Assembly (NCBI GenBank): GCA_023419095.1
Contig: JAEZYN010000129.1
Span: 1 to 17,154 of the forward strand
Length of the DNA stretch: 17,154 nt
From: Bacteroidota bacterium
Lineage (GTDB): Bacteria; Bacteroidota; Bacteroidia; Flavobacteriales; Weeksellaceae
Direction: 5' to 3'
This document shows, one piece after another, positions 8,901 to 15,477 of the stretch. The notes under the pieces are model-generated. The model was not told the origin of the DNA and did not search any database. It saw only the letters and a list, made by a program, of their open reading frames with translations. The position numbers were made by a program, and so were the translations under genes. Position 1 is the stretch's first letter; each line of letters opens with the position of its first letter.

Positions 8901-10033
8901 ACACGCAGCTGAAAAACCAGAACTTCCTCGCCAATGTGCAGATTGTTCCGGTAAATGAATTCAGGATTGACGTGAATTTTCTTAAAAATTACAACAGCAT
9001 CTTCACGCAGGGCGGTTATAATGTAGATGCCGATTCCAATCCAGCCAACGGATTCCAGTTTTCGTTCGGGACGGATATGATTACGTATTCGCGTACCGCG
9101 TGGACATTCGGGACGGCTTTCCAGGACGGCACAAACATCTATCAAACTATGATAAATAATGCCCGCCAAATCTATCAGCAGACAGGCGCGCCTTACAATG
9201 AAGCGGAATTTATGGCCGGAAAAGGTCTGGGTGACGCTTATATTCTGATTCCGGCTTTCCAGGCAGCAGTGGAAGGACGGTCTGTAAACGGTGAACTTAC
9301 CGATCCTAAAAAATCCGGTTTCCCGCTTCCGAACTGGCGTGTGACGTATTCAGGACTGAAAAATATTCCGTTCGTGAACAGTCAGTTCTCCAAATTTGAC
9401 ATTCTTCACAGCTACAGTTCTACTTATACAGCATCCGGAATACAGTCGAGTGTGGATTACTACAACCTTCAGAATAATGCCGATGCACCAAGATTTGACA
9501 CTTTTGGTAATGAGTTCAATCCGTACACGTTCTCGCAGGTAGGCTATGTGGAAGCTTTCGCACCGCTGATTGGCGCAGATGTTACGATGCGGAACAACAT
9601 GCAGTTCCGTGCGCAGTATAACCGCGACAGAATGTACATGCTCGGCCTTGTAAACCACACACTCACCGAGGACGCGGGTAATGAATATATTGTAGGTTTT
9701 GGGTATATCCTGAAAGATTTAAAGATGAAAATCAACTTTAAAGGTAAAGCCCGAAACATCAAGAGTGACCTGAACATCCGCGGCGATTTCTCCATGCGGG
9801 ACAGCCAAACGCGCATCACCAACATCCTGCAGAACGATTCTCAGGTAACCGGCGGTCAGCGCATGATGAGCCTAAAGCTTTCAGCGGATTATAACATGTC
9901 GCAGAATTTTAACCTAAGATTTTTCTACGACCAGTTGCTAACGAGATATAAAATTTCTACCTCGTTCCCGTTATCTACCATTCGGGCCGGAATCTCAGCC
10001 ACGTTCACCTTCTCCGGTGCAGGCGGATTTTAA
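2963..10033 (+). CDS. sprA: T9SS outer-membrane translocon protein SprA (Sov)
   Basis: SprA is the giant outer-membrane beta-barrel (36 strands in the Flavobacterium johnsoniae structure) through which folded T9SS cargo, including gliding adhesins, leaves the cell. The product has 2356 residues, close to the roughly 2400 of F. johnsoniae SprA. Residues 1-26 form a signal peptide (hydrophobic FFVFVILFF, then PLSAQ). SprA N-terminal-type regions include RVEFGNVNMPLSTSLIRGSESLFG at about 238-262 and the conserved SYIDDFEQ segment near 808-817. The C-terminal third is rich in alternating aromatic beta strands and ends in phenylalanine (FSGAGGF), typical of outer-membrane barrels. The start is TTG at 2963: the ruvA stop is in the same frame 3 bp upstream, and no ATG or GTG precedes the signal peptide. 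A strong UUCG-loop terminator follows. The long frame is intact. Confidence 0.96.
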   Translation: MEKNSFFQHKFFVFVILFFCSVPLSAQVSPSDSSSVRQDFSLPNPIRYDAFYDVSSNMYVLYPKVGNMVVGNPVSMTSEEYYQYMLNNQLSEYYREKSSVNNLGYRKDQTDALKKGLLPSVNIKNKLFESIFGGNKIELIPQGFASFDIGGLYQKIDNPLILPQNRTNFAIDIQQRIQLGLLGKVGENLQLKANYDTQSGFAFENRMNLVWQAKGTWRDLQSKGLNDRTTGGEDKIIKRVEFGNVNMPLSTSLIRGSESLFGLKTEFQLGKTYGTVVFSQQQGEARTIVAQGGGVMNTFKLNAIDYEDNQHYFLGQYFLKSYDDALLYYPQVNSRINITRIEAWVLDQGSGNLQDQKGILGIRDLGEGVSGFPDNSQNGLYQAIVNLGGGIRDVNTAYNAINGQSFPNANGSPETYTDGEQFIFNRKARKLNQNEFKYHPQLGYMSLNQRLNDNQLLAVAYSYTLNGDNKVYKVGEFSEESPVLITKLLKSNIKTTTTTPMWNLMMKNIYSLNSNDINQDGFLLNVYLRDAQNGKVNYLPNTLVQDVNLLKLFNWDRLNMNNDLQQNGATTGDGIFDFVPGITIDPENGKVIFTKAKPFGSYLQGVLGSSDPKFVFNELYDQFKNVASENRLALAYTLEGRFKGSQGTGISLGAINVPQGSVKVTANGVQLQEGIDYTVDYMLGTVNIINETVKQSGQAINISLENQLSFNTQRKRFLGLNLERKFNEHLTVGTTVVNYAETPLTQKVNFGQEAVNNTMAGFNILYNNQLPFLTRLTDKIPLVNTEAPSNISFAAEAAYLIPGQNKGIGDQSYIDDFEQTTSKISLKEPAMWSLASKPEKNPEPYFQNATLNDNLAYGNGRGLLTWYNIDPRFYGIGGTAPSGINAQAVSNHASRRVQTQELYNSRDFVAGEQLFTNTFDITYFPTERGPYNVNPNNESTQERWAGLMRPISVSNFINSNIEYVEFWMMDPYADGNPLGANPKLLLQLGNVSEDILKDGKLQYENGLPTPNVPANTTTTNWGTQPNQFPVLYAFSTENEERAAQDLGFDGLDALGEQERFGTNFINPVTNTPDPASDDFVFYLSDKFQGTQASSLTERYKYFRNPEGNSQSNSLEVATQTPDAEDINRDYNLDQNENYTQYTINLDKASLAKGQKFIVDEKEVEVKFQNGQTGTNKWFLFRIPVTQFDDDPNAGGVRDLSILNNVRFARMLLTGFDQTSTVRFGTLDLVRSDWRKYTKDIAALGNETEGVNQVDNRNLDVGSVNLEENGLNQPPYVLPPGIDRQILSGNAGAQRQNEASLYLKAAPMEPKTSRGVFKNVALDMRRYKKLELFVHAEDLRDVSSSRVDPDAKFFIRFGSDATDNYYEYETSLKYTAKNATSPLEIWPSENNVDLMIQNFVDAKLRRDGNDQIEIDERTEDFEFGSLDPDKKIFIKGRPSLGNVTNIMLGMRNNATAETKEVVLWVNEIRLSEIENKGGYAGNASLNFNLGDFALVNANASYSTIGFGGITEKPAERAQSTLSAYNVNTTVNVDKFLPEKLGIKIPVNYSYTQTIEDPKYNPLDNDVTFEEAPNKDELKTVARTYTQQRSIGVVNMRKERTNAVKKPKFYDVENLSLTTVYNDDYYRDVYTKKNYRQYLRGYVDYNYNFKPWVLRPFNKIVSDTAKSYKYLRFIKEVNFNPIPTRLSFRTEIDRNYNELEFRNIEAILNGTGGQNFDVIKNRNFYFGWQYGLGFNFTKSLKLEINSAMRTLNDHLNVADMNSKSIFSDPLRAGRPVLYNHRVQLNYRFPFEYLPYLDFINAELGYGFTYNWNARSTVMTGFVNPETGISESLGSIGQNTNNVVATSSVDVPKFFSKFKYFQNINTTMQKRKQEIDSLNNVYNLAWQKKNSKRNFKSYKFKNKLNPMQSIAYALTSIKQFDISYNENNGTVLPGLLSAPNWYGYGQTLGGPTYGFLLGSQADIRRTVIENGWISDSPYMNDPYTQLKNQNFLANVQIVPVNEFRIDVNFLKNYNSIFTQGGYNVDADSNPANGFQFSFGTDMITYSRTAWTFGTAFQDGTNIYQTMINNARQIYQQTGAPYNEAEFMAGKGLGDAYILIPAFQAAVEGRSVNGELTDPKKSGFPLPNWRVTYSGLKNIPFVNSQFSKFDILHSYSSTYTASGIQSSVDYYNLQNNADAPRFDTFGNEFNPYTFSQVGYVEAFAPLIGADVTMRNNMQFRAQYNRDRMYMLGLVNHTLTEDAGNEYIVGFGYILKDLKMKINFKGKARNIKSDLNIRGDFSMRDSQTRITNILQNDSQVTGGQRMMSLKLSADYNMSQNFNLRFFYDQLLTRYKISTSFPLSTIRAGISATFTFSGAGGF

Positions 10034-10037
10034 CTTT

Positions 10038-10069
10038 AAAAACTCAGAACTTCGGTTCTGAGTTTTTTT
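10038..10069 (+). terminator. Rho-independent terminator of sprA with C(UUCG)G loop
   Basis: The stem 10038-10050 (AAAAACTCAGAAC) pairs perfectly with 10055-10067 over 13 bp. It is closed by the very stable C(UUCG)G tetraloop, and the stem's T-rich arm runs into a run of seven T (10063-10069). It begins 5 bp after the sprA stop codon. Confidence 0.93.
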
Positions 10070-10194
10070 GATTTATACAACTGCGTAGCCTCTTTTTTAT
10101 TTTTGTTGCGTAATTATCTTAATTGAATTATCTTCATCAGGCTAAGGCTTTAAAGTTTCTTCGAAACAAGATATCTTCATCTGCTGCCGTGTTG

Positions 10195-10227
10195 TTGAGG
10201 TTTAAAAAGATTAAATCATTATTTTTG
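10195..10227 (+). promoter_or_regulatory. Candidate folE promoter, -33 and -7
   Basis: The -7 element TATTTTTG (10220-10227) matches TAnnTTTG exactly. TTG at 10195-10197 lies 22 bp upstream, inside the 17-23 bp spacing described for Flavobacterium. The folE ATG is 17 bp after the -7 element. The rest of the sprA-folE spacer (10070-10194) holds only a small hairpin, GTTTC-TTC-GAAAC at 10155-10167, with no T tract. Confidence 0.6.
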
Positions 10228-10244
10228 TCCGTAATACGTAAAAT

Positions 10245-10910
10245 ATGAATCAGGATTTCGATAACGATGACGATGTTTTCACCGGGAAGGAGCACACGCC
10301 GCTGCGCGATGACGCTTTCAGCAAATCACCGGACGAAAAAGTTGAGCTTATTCAACATCATTTCCACCAGATTATGGAAACTTTGGGTCTCGATATGACC
10401 GACGACTCGCTGAAAGATTCGCCCAGACGTGTTGCCAAAATGTACGTAAACGAGATATTTGGCGGCCTTCTGCCCGAAAACAGACCCGGTATTTCCACAT
10501 TCTCGAATAAATACAAATACCGGCAGATGCTGGTGGAGAAAGACATCACAGTTTATTCATTCTGCGAGCATCATTTCCTGCCGATTATTGGCCGTGCGCA
10601 TGTTGCCTATATTTCTAATGGTGAGGTGATCGGACTCTCGAAAATCAACCGCATTGTCGATTATTACGCGCGTCGCCCACAGGTTCAGGAAAGACTTACG
10701 ATGCAGATTGTGGATGCATTAAAATCAGCATTAAATACAAAAGATGTGGCATGCATCATTGACGCAAAACATCTTTGCGTAAACTGTCGCGGTATAAAAG
10801 ATACCGCCAGCTCCACGATAACGGCGGAACTCAGCGGAATCTTCAGAACCAACCCGATAACGCGCCAGGAGTTTCTGCATTACGTCGGAAGCCACGCAAA
10901 ACTGGATTAA
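10245..10910 (+). CDS. folE: GTP cyclohydrolase I
   Basis: FolE converts GTP to 7,8-dihydroneopterin triphosphate, the first step of folate (tetrahydropterin) synthesis. The product is a cytoplasmic protein of 221 residues, normal for the type I (FolE1) family. The catalytic zinc ligands are visible: Cys107 and His110 in FCEHHFLP and Cys178 in HLCVNCRG; this matches the spacing of E. coli Cys110/His113/Cys181. Other family landmarks are DSPRRVAKMY (about 59-68), GLSKINRIVDYYARRPQVQE (about 131-150), and the ITAELSGIF region near the C terminus. The first 30 or so residues are acidic and poorly conserved (DFDNDDDVF), so the exact N terminus rests on the ATG placed just after a good promoter. 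It appears to be a single-gene unit; no terminator is evident between it and cysS. Confidence 0.96.
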   Translation: MNQDFDNDDDVFTGKEHTPLRDDAFSKSPDEKVELIQHHFHQIMETLGLDMTDDSLKDSPRRVAKMYVNEIFGGLLPENRPGISTFSNKYKYRQMLVEKDITVYSFCEHHFLPIIGRAHVAYISNGEVIGLSKINRIVDYYARRPQVQERLTMQIVDALKSALNTKDVACIIDAKHLCVNCRGIKDTASSTITAELSGIFRTNPITRQEFLHYVGSHAKLD

Positions 10911-10937
10911 AATAATTTGAACATGGAGTGATTTTAA

Positions 10938-10995
10938 GATTTGAAAACGTGAGAATTTGAAGAATTAAAAATGTGAGAATTTGAAAATTTGAATT
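10938..10995 (+). repeat. Tandem-like word repeat, ATTTGAA / GTGAGA type
   Basis: The 13-mer GTGAGAATTTGAA occurs twice, at 10949-10961 and 10973-10985, with a 24-bp period. The word ATTTGAA recurs on both sides (starting at 10939, 10955, 10979 and 10987). All copies are in the same direction. The block is A-rich, has no useful open frame, and lies in the folE-cysS spacer. No terminator or promoter consensus is obvious in it. Confidence 0.6.
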
Positions 10996-11085
10996 GCTGC
11001 AGTTAAATTCTAAATTATTTAAATCACATAATCAAATAATTTTACTCAAATGCTCGAAGAAGAAAACTGAAGTTAGATTAAACAT

Positions 11086-11161
11086 CGAACTTTTGAACTT
11101 TTAAACTCTTGAACCCCTTGAACTTCTTAACCCCGAACTCCCTGAACTGTAAACATTGAAC
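11086..11161 (+). repeat. Degenerate 8-9 bp tandem repeat, (T)TGAACYYY type, upstream of cysS
   Basis: About eight imperfect units of the form AAC plus pyrimidines plus TTG/TTA follow one another (for example GAACTTTT, GAACTTTTA, AACTCTTG, AACCCCTTG, AACTTCTTA). They run from 11086 to about 10 bp before the cysS ATG. The strand is strongly biased: almost no G except in TGAAC. It is non-coding; a function as leader or simple low-complexity spacer cannot be told apart from sequence alone. Confidence 0.6.
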
Positions 11162-11170
11162 AGCAAACCA

Positions 11171-12640
11171 ATGACCCTGAAAATATACAACTCCCTCAGC
11201 GGCGAAAAAGAAATCTTCAAACCGATCAACCCAAAAAATGTCGGCATGTACGTTTGCGGGCCCACGGTTTACAGCAATGTGCATCTGGGCAACGTCCGCA
11301 CTTTCATGTCTTTCGATTTTATTTTCCGTGCGCTCACGCACCTCGGCTACAATGTCCGTTATGTACGGAACATCACCGATGCGGGGCACCTGACAGATGA
11401 CGGCAACGTAGAGAATGACCGTTTCGTGAAGCAGTCGCGGCTCGAAAAACTGGAACCGATGGAAATCGTGCAGAAATACACGGTAGATTTCCATAAGGTG
11501 CTCGAAGTTTTTAATCTTTTACCGCCTACCATTGAGCCTACTGCAACAGGACATATTCTGGAGCAGATAGAACTCACACAGAAACTTATCGCGGACGGTT
11601 TCGCCTACGAGAGCAACGGCTCTGTATACTTTGACGTAGCTGCGTATAATGAACGCGGACTGAATTACGGCGAACTTTCGCGCAGAAACATTGAAGAACT
11701 TTTCGCGAATACACGCGATCTCGATGGGCAGAATGAAAAGAAAAACCCGCAGGATTTCGCTTTGTGGAAAGCTGCTTCGCCCGCACACATCATGCGCTGG
11801 AATTCTCCCTGGGGCGAAGGTTTCCCGGGTTGGCACCTTGAATGTACGGCAATGTCGACGAAATATTTAGGTGAAAACTTTGATATTCACGGTGGCGGAA
11901 TGGATCTTAAATTTCCGCATCACGAATGTGAAATTGCGCAGGGGAAAGCCTGCAACGGTGTTTCCCCGGTAAATTACTGGCTGCACGCAAATATGCTCAC
12001 GATGAACGGGCAGCGCATGAGCAAATCAACGGGCAACTATATTCTGCCGATGGAACTGGTTTCCGGCAGCAATGATTTTTTTGAGAAAGCCTTTGATCCG
12101 TCAGTTGTAAGGTTCAATTTTTTGCAGGCGCATTACCGCAGCGTGCTCGATATTTCGAATGAGGCCATGCTGGCCAGCGAGAAAGGGTATCAAAGACTCA
12201 TGGAAGCCGTGAAAATCCTTTTAGAATTCGACGAAAGCAACTTCAAAACCACTTCAACATTTGACCTGAAAATCTGGATAGACAAATGCTACGAAGCGCT
12301 GACGGATGATTTCAATTCGCCAATTCTTATTTCGCATCTGTTTGAAGCCGTGAATTTTATATTTAAATTAAAAGAAGGCAAAGAATCTCTAACTGGTGAG
12401 GATTTTAACGAACTGCGAACTTCGCTGAACGCATTTGTGTTCGACGTTCTTGGTCTAAAAACGACTCAGGAAAGCAATCACGAAAAACTTGATCAGGCGT
12501 TGCAGGTATTAATCGAGTTGCGCAACCAAGCCCGGAAAGCTAAAAACTTCGAATTGTCTGACCAGATCCGGAACCGATTGCTGGAGGAAGGTATTGAACT
12601 GCAAGACGGGCGCGAAGGCACCACTTATTCGCTTCATTGA
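11171..12640 (+). CDS. cysS: Cysteinyl-tRNA synthetase
   Basis: CysRS charges tRNA-Cys with cysteine in the cytoplasm. The product is a class Ia synthetase of 489 residues. The HIGH signature appears as HLGN (38-41) within CGPTVYSNVHLGN, and the KMSKS loop as RMSKS (282-286). The zinc site that selects cysteine is complete by alignment to E. coli: Cys29, Cys225 (HLECTAMS), His250 and Glu254 (PHHECE). The C-terminal part holds the helical DALR-type region (about 345-430) and ends with the AKNFELSDQIRNRLLEEGIELQD segment typical of CysRS. I chose ATG 11171 (MTLKIYNSLSGEKE), which aligns with family starts; an in-frame TTG five codons upstream (11156) lies inside the repeat leader and is less likely. 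A terminator follows 27 bp after the stop. Confidence 0.96.
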   Translation: MTLKIYNSLSGEKEIFKPINPKNVGMYVCGPTVYSNVHLGNVRTFMSFDFIFRALTHLGYNVRYVRNITDAGHLTDDGNVENDRFVKQSRLEKLEPMEIVQKYTVDFHKVLEVFNLLPPTIEPTATGHILEQIELTQKLIADGFAYESNGSVYFDVAAYNERGLNYGELSRRNIEELFANTRDLDGQNEKKNPQDFALWKAASPAHIMRWNSPWGEGFPGWHLECTAMSTKYLGENFDIHGGGMDLKFPHHECEIAQGKACNGVSPVNYWLHANMLTMNGQRMSKSTGNYILPMELVSGSNDFFEKAFDPSVVRFNFLQAHYRSVLDISNEAMLASEKGYQRLMEAVKILLEFDESNFKTTSTFDLKIWIDKCYEALTDDFNSPILISHLFEAVNFIFKLKEGKESLTGEDFNELRTSLNAFVFDVLGLKTTQESNHEKLDQALQVLIELRNQARKAKNFELSDQIRNRLLEEGIELQDGREGTTYSLH

Positions 12641-12667
12641 TTTGCTTATTTTTTAAACATATATGCT

Positions 12668-12698
12668 TCCGGAGAACAAAATTTTCCGGATTTTTTTT
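12668..12698 (+). terminator. Rho-independent terminator of cysS
   Basis: The stem 12668-12676 (TCCGGAGAA) pairs with 12682-12690 over 9 bp with one G-T wobble, around a CAAAA loop. A run of eight T follows (12691-12698). The remaining spacer before malQ (12699-12819) is AT-rich. TAAATTG at 12793-12799 loosely resembles a -7 element, but I do not call a promoter there. Confidence 0.88.
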
Positions 12699-12819
12699 AT
12701 GTAAATATTTTATCTTTTTAAACAGGTGATTTTCAGGGATTAAGGTGTTAAAATTAAATTTTGAAAACCGTAAATAGAAAAGCTAAAATTACTAAATTGC
12801 GGTATAAATTAAGTTTAAG

Positions 12820-15477
12820 ATGAAACTATTTTTCAGTATTAATTTCCACACGAAGGTAGGGGAGAACCTGCAGCTTTTAATCATTGAAAATGAGCACGTA
12901 AGCAAAGTTTGCCCACTTTCATATTCAGGTCACGGCAATTGGACAGCAGAACTCGATTATTTCACGCGGAATATCGCATACCGCTACCAGCTTACCGACA
13001 ATTCGGGACACATTCTGGATCAGGAATTTACGCTGCACCAGCTAGATTTTCCATACCAGTACGATGAATTCGTGATTTATGATGTCTGGAATCTGAAAAA
13101 TTTTCCTGAAAACTACCTTAACAACAAAATCCTTAAAAATAAACTGAGTGGTTTCAAACCGTCGAAAGTATCAGTGCTGAAAAAACATACCCATCTGTTC
13201 CGTCTGGAGGCGCCAATCTATAATCCAAACTGGCAGGTTGTGCTCTTGGGAGACGGCAAATCTTTAGGAAATTGGGAATATTTAAAGGCAATACCGATGT
13301 CGCAAACCGATTTTGGTGTTTGGGAAGCCGCTATTGAAAGTACAGAAGATAAAATTCTTCAGTATAAATATGGCTTGCGAGACGTAAAGTCGGGTGAAGT
13401 TTTCGATATCGAATACGGTGAAAACCGTGTTGCTGAGCCAAACTTAGAAAAAAATGTACTTCAGGTAAAAGCCGATCATTTTTTCAGATTTAAAGGTTTT
13501 GAAATGTGGCACGCCGCGGGCGTCGCAGTTCCGGTTTTTGCGCTGCGAACCGAAAATGGTTTTGGTGTCGGTGAATTTTCTGACCTTAAAAACCTGGCAG
13601 ACTGGGCTAAGGAAACCAACCTCTCAGTGCTGCAGATTTTGCCTATCAACGACACAACAGCAAACTATACGTGGACGGATTCTTATCCATACGCCGCTAT
13701 TTCAGTGTATGCGCTGCATCCGCAATATCTGTCGCTGCAAGAGCTTTCGTATGTGTTGCCGGAGAATTTATCTGATGATTTCGAGCAGGAAAAAAGCGCT
13801 TTAAATAAACTTAGACTTATTGATTACGAACGCGTCATCAGTGGTAAGTGGAAGTATATTAAAGCCACATTTGAAGCTCATAAAAATGAAATCTTTAAAG
13901 ATCGCGCCTTTAAAAAGTTTTTAAAGGAAAATGAAGCGTGGCTTTTGCCTTACGCGGCTTTTTGCGTGCAGCGAGATAAGTATAAAACACCCGATTATAG
14001 TGTCTGGAAAACCCATAAAAAATACATTCCGGGGAAAGTTGCGCAGTTTTTCAGTCCGAAAAGCAAGGATTATGAATTAGCGATGCTGCACGCTTGGGTT
14101 CAGTTTCAGCTTCATCTGCAGCTGGAAGACGCGATAGATTATACACATCAGCTAGGGATTTCTGTGAAAGGAGACCTGCCAATTGGTATTTACCGACATT
14201 CGGTAGAAGCCTGGACGGAACCGAATCTGTTTGGAATGGATTTTCAGGCCGGCGCACCACCGGATCAGTTTACAGAACTCGGACAAAACTGGGAATTCCC
14301 GACTTACAACTGGGAAGCGATGAAAGCGAACGGCTACCAATGGTGGAAAAACCGCTTCAAAGCGTTGGAGCAATATTTCGATGCGATGCGAATCGACCAT
14401 ATTTTGGGCTTTTTCCGGATATGGAGAATGCCGATGGACGCCACACAGGGAATTTTAGGATATTTCTATCCAGCGGTTCCGGTGACGCGTGAAGAATTTA
14501 AATCGAAATATATAGCATTCGATGAAGACCGGTTCTGTAAGCCGTTTATCAACGATCAGATTCTTTGGGATGAGTTTGGAAATGAACGTGACGCAATTCA
14601 TAATCATTTTATGAATAACCATTTTAACGGAACCTATAGCTTCAAAGAGGAATATGATACACAACGTAAATTAACTGACTATTTTAAACAAAACCCGCAT
14701 CCATGGGCAGAAGACAAGCTGATTTCACTATGTGCGAATGTTCTGTTCTTAAAGGAAATACTAGAAGACGGCGAGACGGTTTATCATCCGCGCTTCAATT
14801 TTGCGGCTACAAAATCTTTCCAATATCTGCCGGACGCTGATAAAGCAAAACTGCCGGATCTTTATAATGACTATTTCTTTCGCCGGCAGGACGGGTTGTG
14901 GTACCGCATGGCCATGGAAAAACTGCCGATGATTCTGAACTCGACAGACATGCTGATTTGCGGTGAAGATCTGGGTCTTGTGCCGGATTCGGTTCCGCTG
15001 GTCATGGATCAGTTGGCGATCACCGCATTGAAAGTGCAGCGCATGCCCGCTGAAAATATCGCGTGGTACGATCCGAAAAACGCTTCGTATCTGAATGTTG
15101 TTACCGCAAGTTCTCACGACAGCTCTACGTTGCGGCAGTGGTGGCATGAAGACCGCGAACTTACGCAGCAATACTTTCGGTATCAGCTTGGTCAGGCCGG
15201 AACTGCACCGCAAATTTTGGAACCGGAACTCGCTGAAATTATCATGAAACAGCATCTTTATAATGAAGCGATGCTCGCTATTTTCCCAATTCAGGAGTTT
15301 CTGGCGACGGATGCAGCACTTACTCGCGAAGAGATGGATGAGGAGCGGATTAACAATCCGGCGGTCTTTCCACATTACTGGCGTTACCGGATGCACCTGA
15401 ATCTGGAATCAATGCTTAAAGAGACAGCTTTTAACAATAAAATTGCCGGTTGGGTAAAAGATTCGAACAGAATTTAA
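12820..15477 (+). CDS. malQ: 4-alpha-glucanotransferase, DPE2-like (two CBM20 + GH77 with insertion)
   Basis: This enzyme moves glucosyl or maltodextrinyl units between alpha-1,4-glucans and supports use of maltose, maltodextrin or glycogen. The product has 885 residues and no signal peptide, so it is cytoplasmic. Two N-terminal CBM20-like starch-binding modules cover about 1-100 and 125-235; the second has the classic GDGKSLGNWE motif, the first is divergent. The GH77 domain starts at about 238 (GVAVPVFALRTENGFGVGEF). Catalytic residues by family alignment are Asp526 (MRIDHILGFF, nucleophile), Glu716 (CGEDLGLVP, acid/base) and Asp767 (ASSHDSSTLRQWW). The Asp526-Glu716 gap is about 143 residues longer than in Thermus amylomaltase, the insertion typical of plant DPE2-type enzymes. 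ATG 12820 begins directly with the first CBM20. It is flanked by terminators on both sides and so is probably a single-gene transcript; no other starch or maltose genes are nearby. Confidence 0.94.
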   Translation: MKLFFSINFHTKVGENLQLLIIENEHVSKVCPLSYSGHGNWTAELDYFTRNIAYRYQLTDNSGHILDQEFTLHQLDFPYQYDEFVIYDVWNLKNFPENYLNNKILKNKLSGFKPSKVSVLKKHTHLFRLEAPIYNPNWQVVLLGDGKSLGNWEYLKAIPMSQTDFGVWEAAIESTEDKILQYKYGLRDVKSGEVFDIEYGENRVAEPNLEKNVLQVKADHFFRFKGFEMWHAAGVAVPVFALRTENGFGVGEFSDLKNLADWAKETNLSVLQILPINDTTANYTWTDSYPYAAISVYALHPQYLSLQELSYVLPENLSDDFEQEKSALNKLRLIDYERVISGKWKYIKATFEAHKNEIFKDRAFKKFLKENEAWLLPYAAFCVQRDKYKTPDYSVWKTHKKYIPGKVAQFFSPKSKDYELAMLHAWVQFQLHLQLEDAIDYTHQLGISVKGDLPIGIYRHSVEAWTEPNLFGMDFQAGAPPDQFTELGQNWEFPTYNWEAMKANGYQWWKNRFKALEQYFDAMRIDHILGFFRIWRMPMDATQGILGYFYPAVPVTREEFKSKYIAFDEDRFCKPFINDQILWDEFGNERDAIHNHFMNNHFNGTYSFKEEYDTQRKLTDYFKQNPHPWAEDKLISLCANVLFLKEILEDGETVYHPRFNFAATKSFQYLPDADKAKLPDLYNDYFFRRQDGLWYRMAMEKLPMILNSTDMLICGEDLGLVPDSVPLVMDQLAITALKVQRMPAENIAWYDPKNASYLNVVTASSHDSSTLRQWWHEDRELTQQYFRYQLGQAGTAPQILEPELAEIIMKQHLYNEAMLAIFPIQEFLATDAALTREEMDEERINNPAVFPHYWRYRMHLNLESMLKETAFNNKIAGWVKDSNRI

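Noticed and set aside
11156..11170. TTG start five codons upstream of the cysS ATG
   Set aside because: The TTG is part of the TTGAAC repeat leader, and the ATG at 11171 gives the usual CysRS N terminus (MTLKIYNSLSG).
14761..15396. 211-residue open frame on the minus strand inside malQ
   Set aside because: It lies wholly antisense to conserved GH77 catalytic sequence, has no family-like motifs or start region, and is best explained as a shadow frame. The same applies to other antisense frames within sprA (for example 5752-6171 and 6421-6912).
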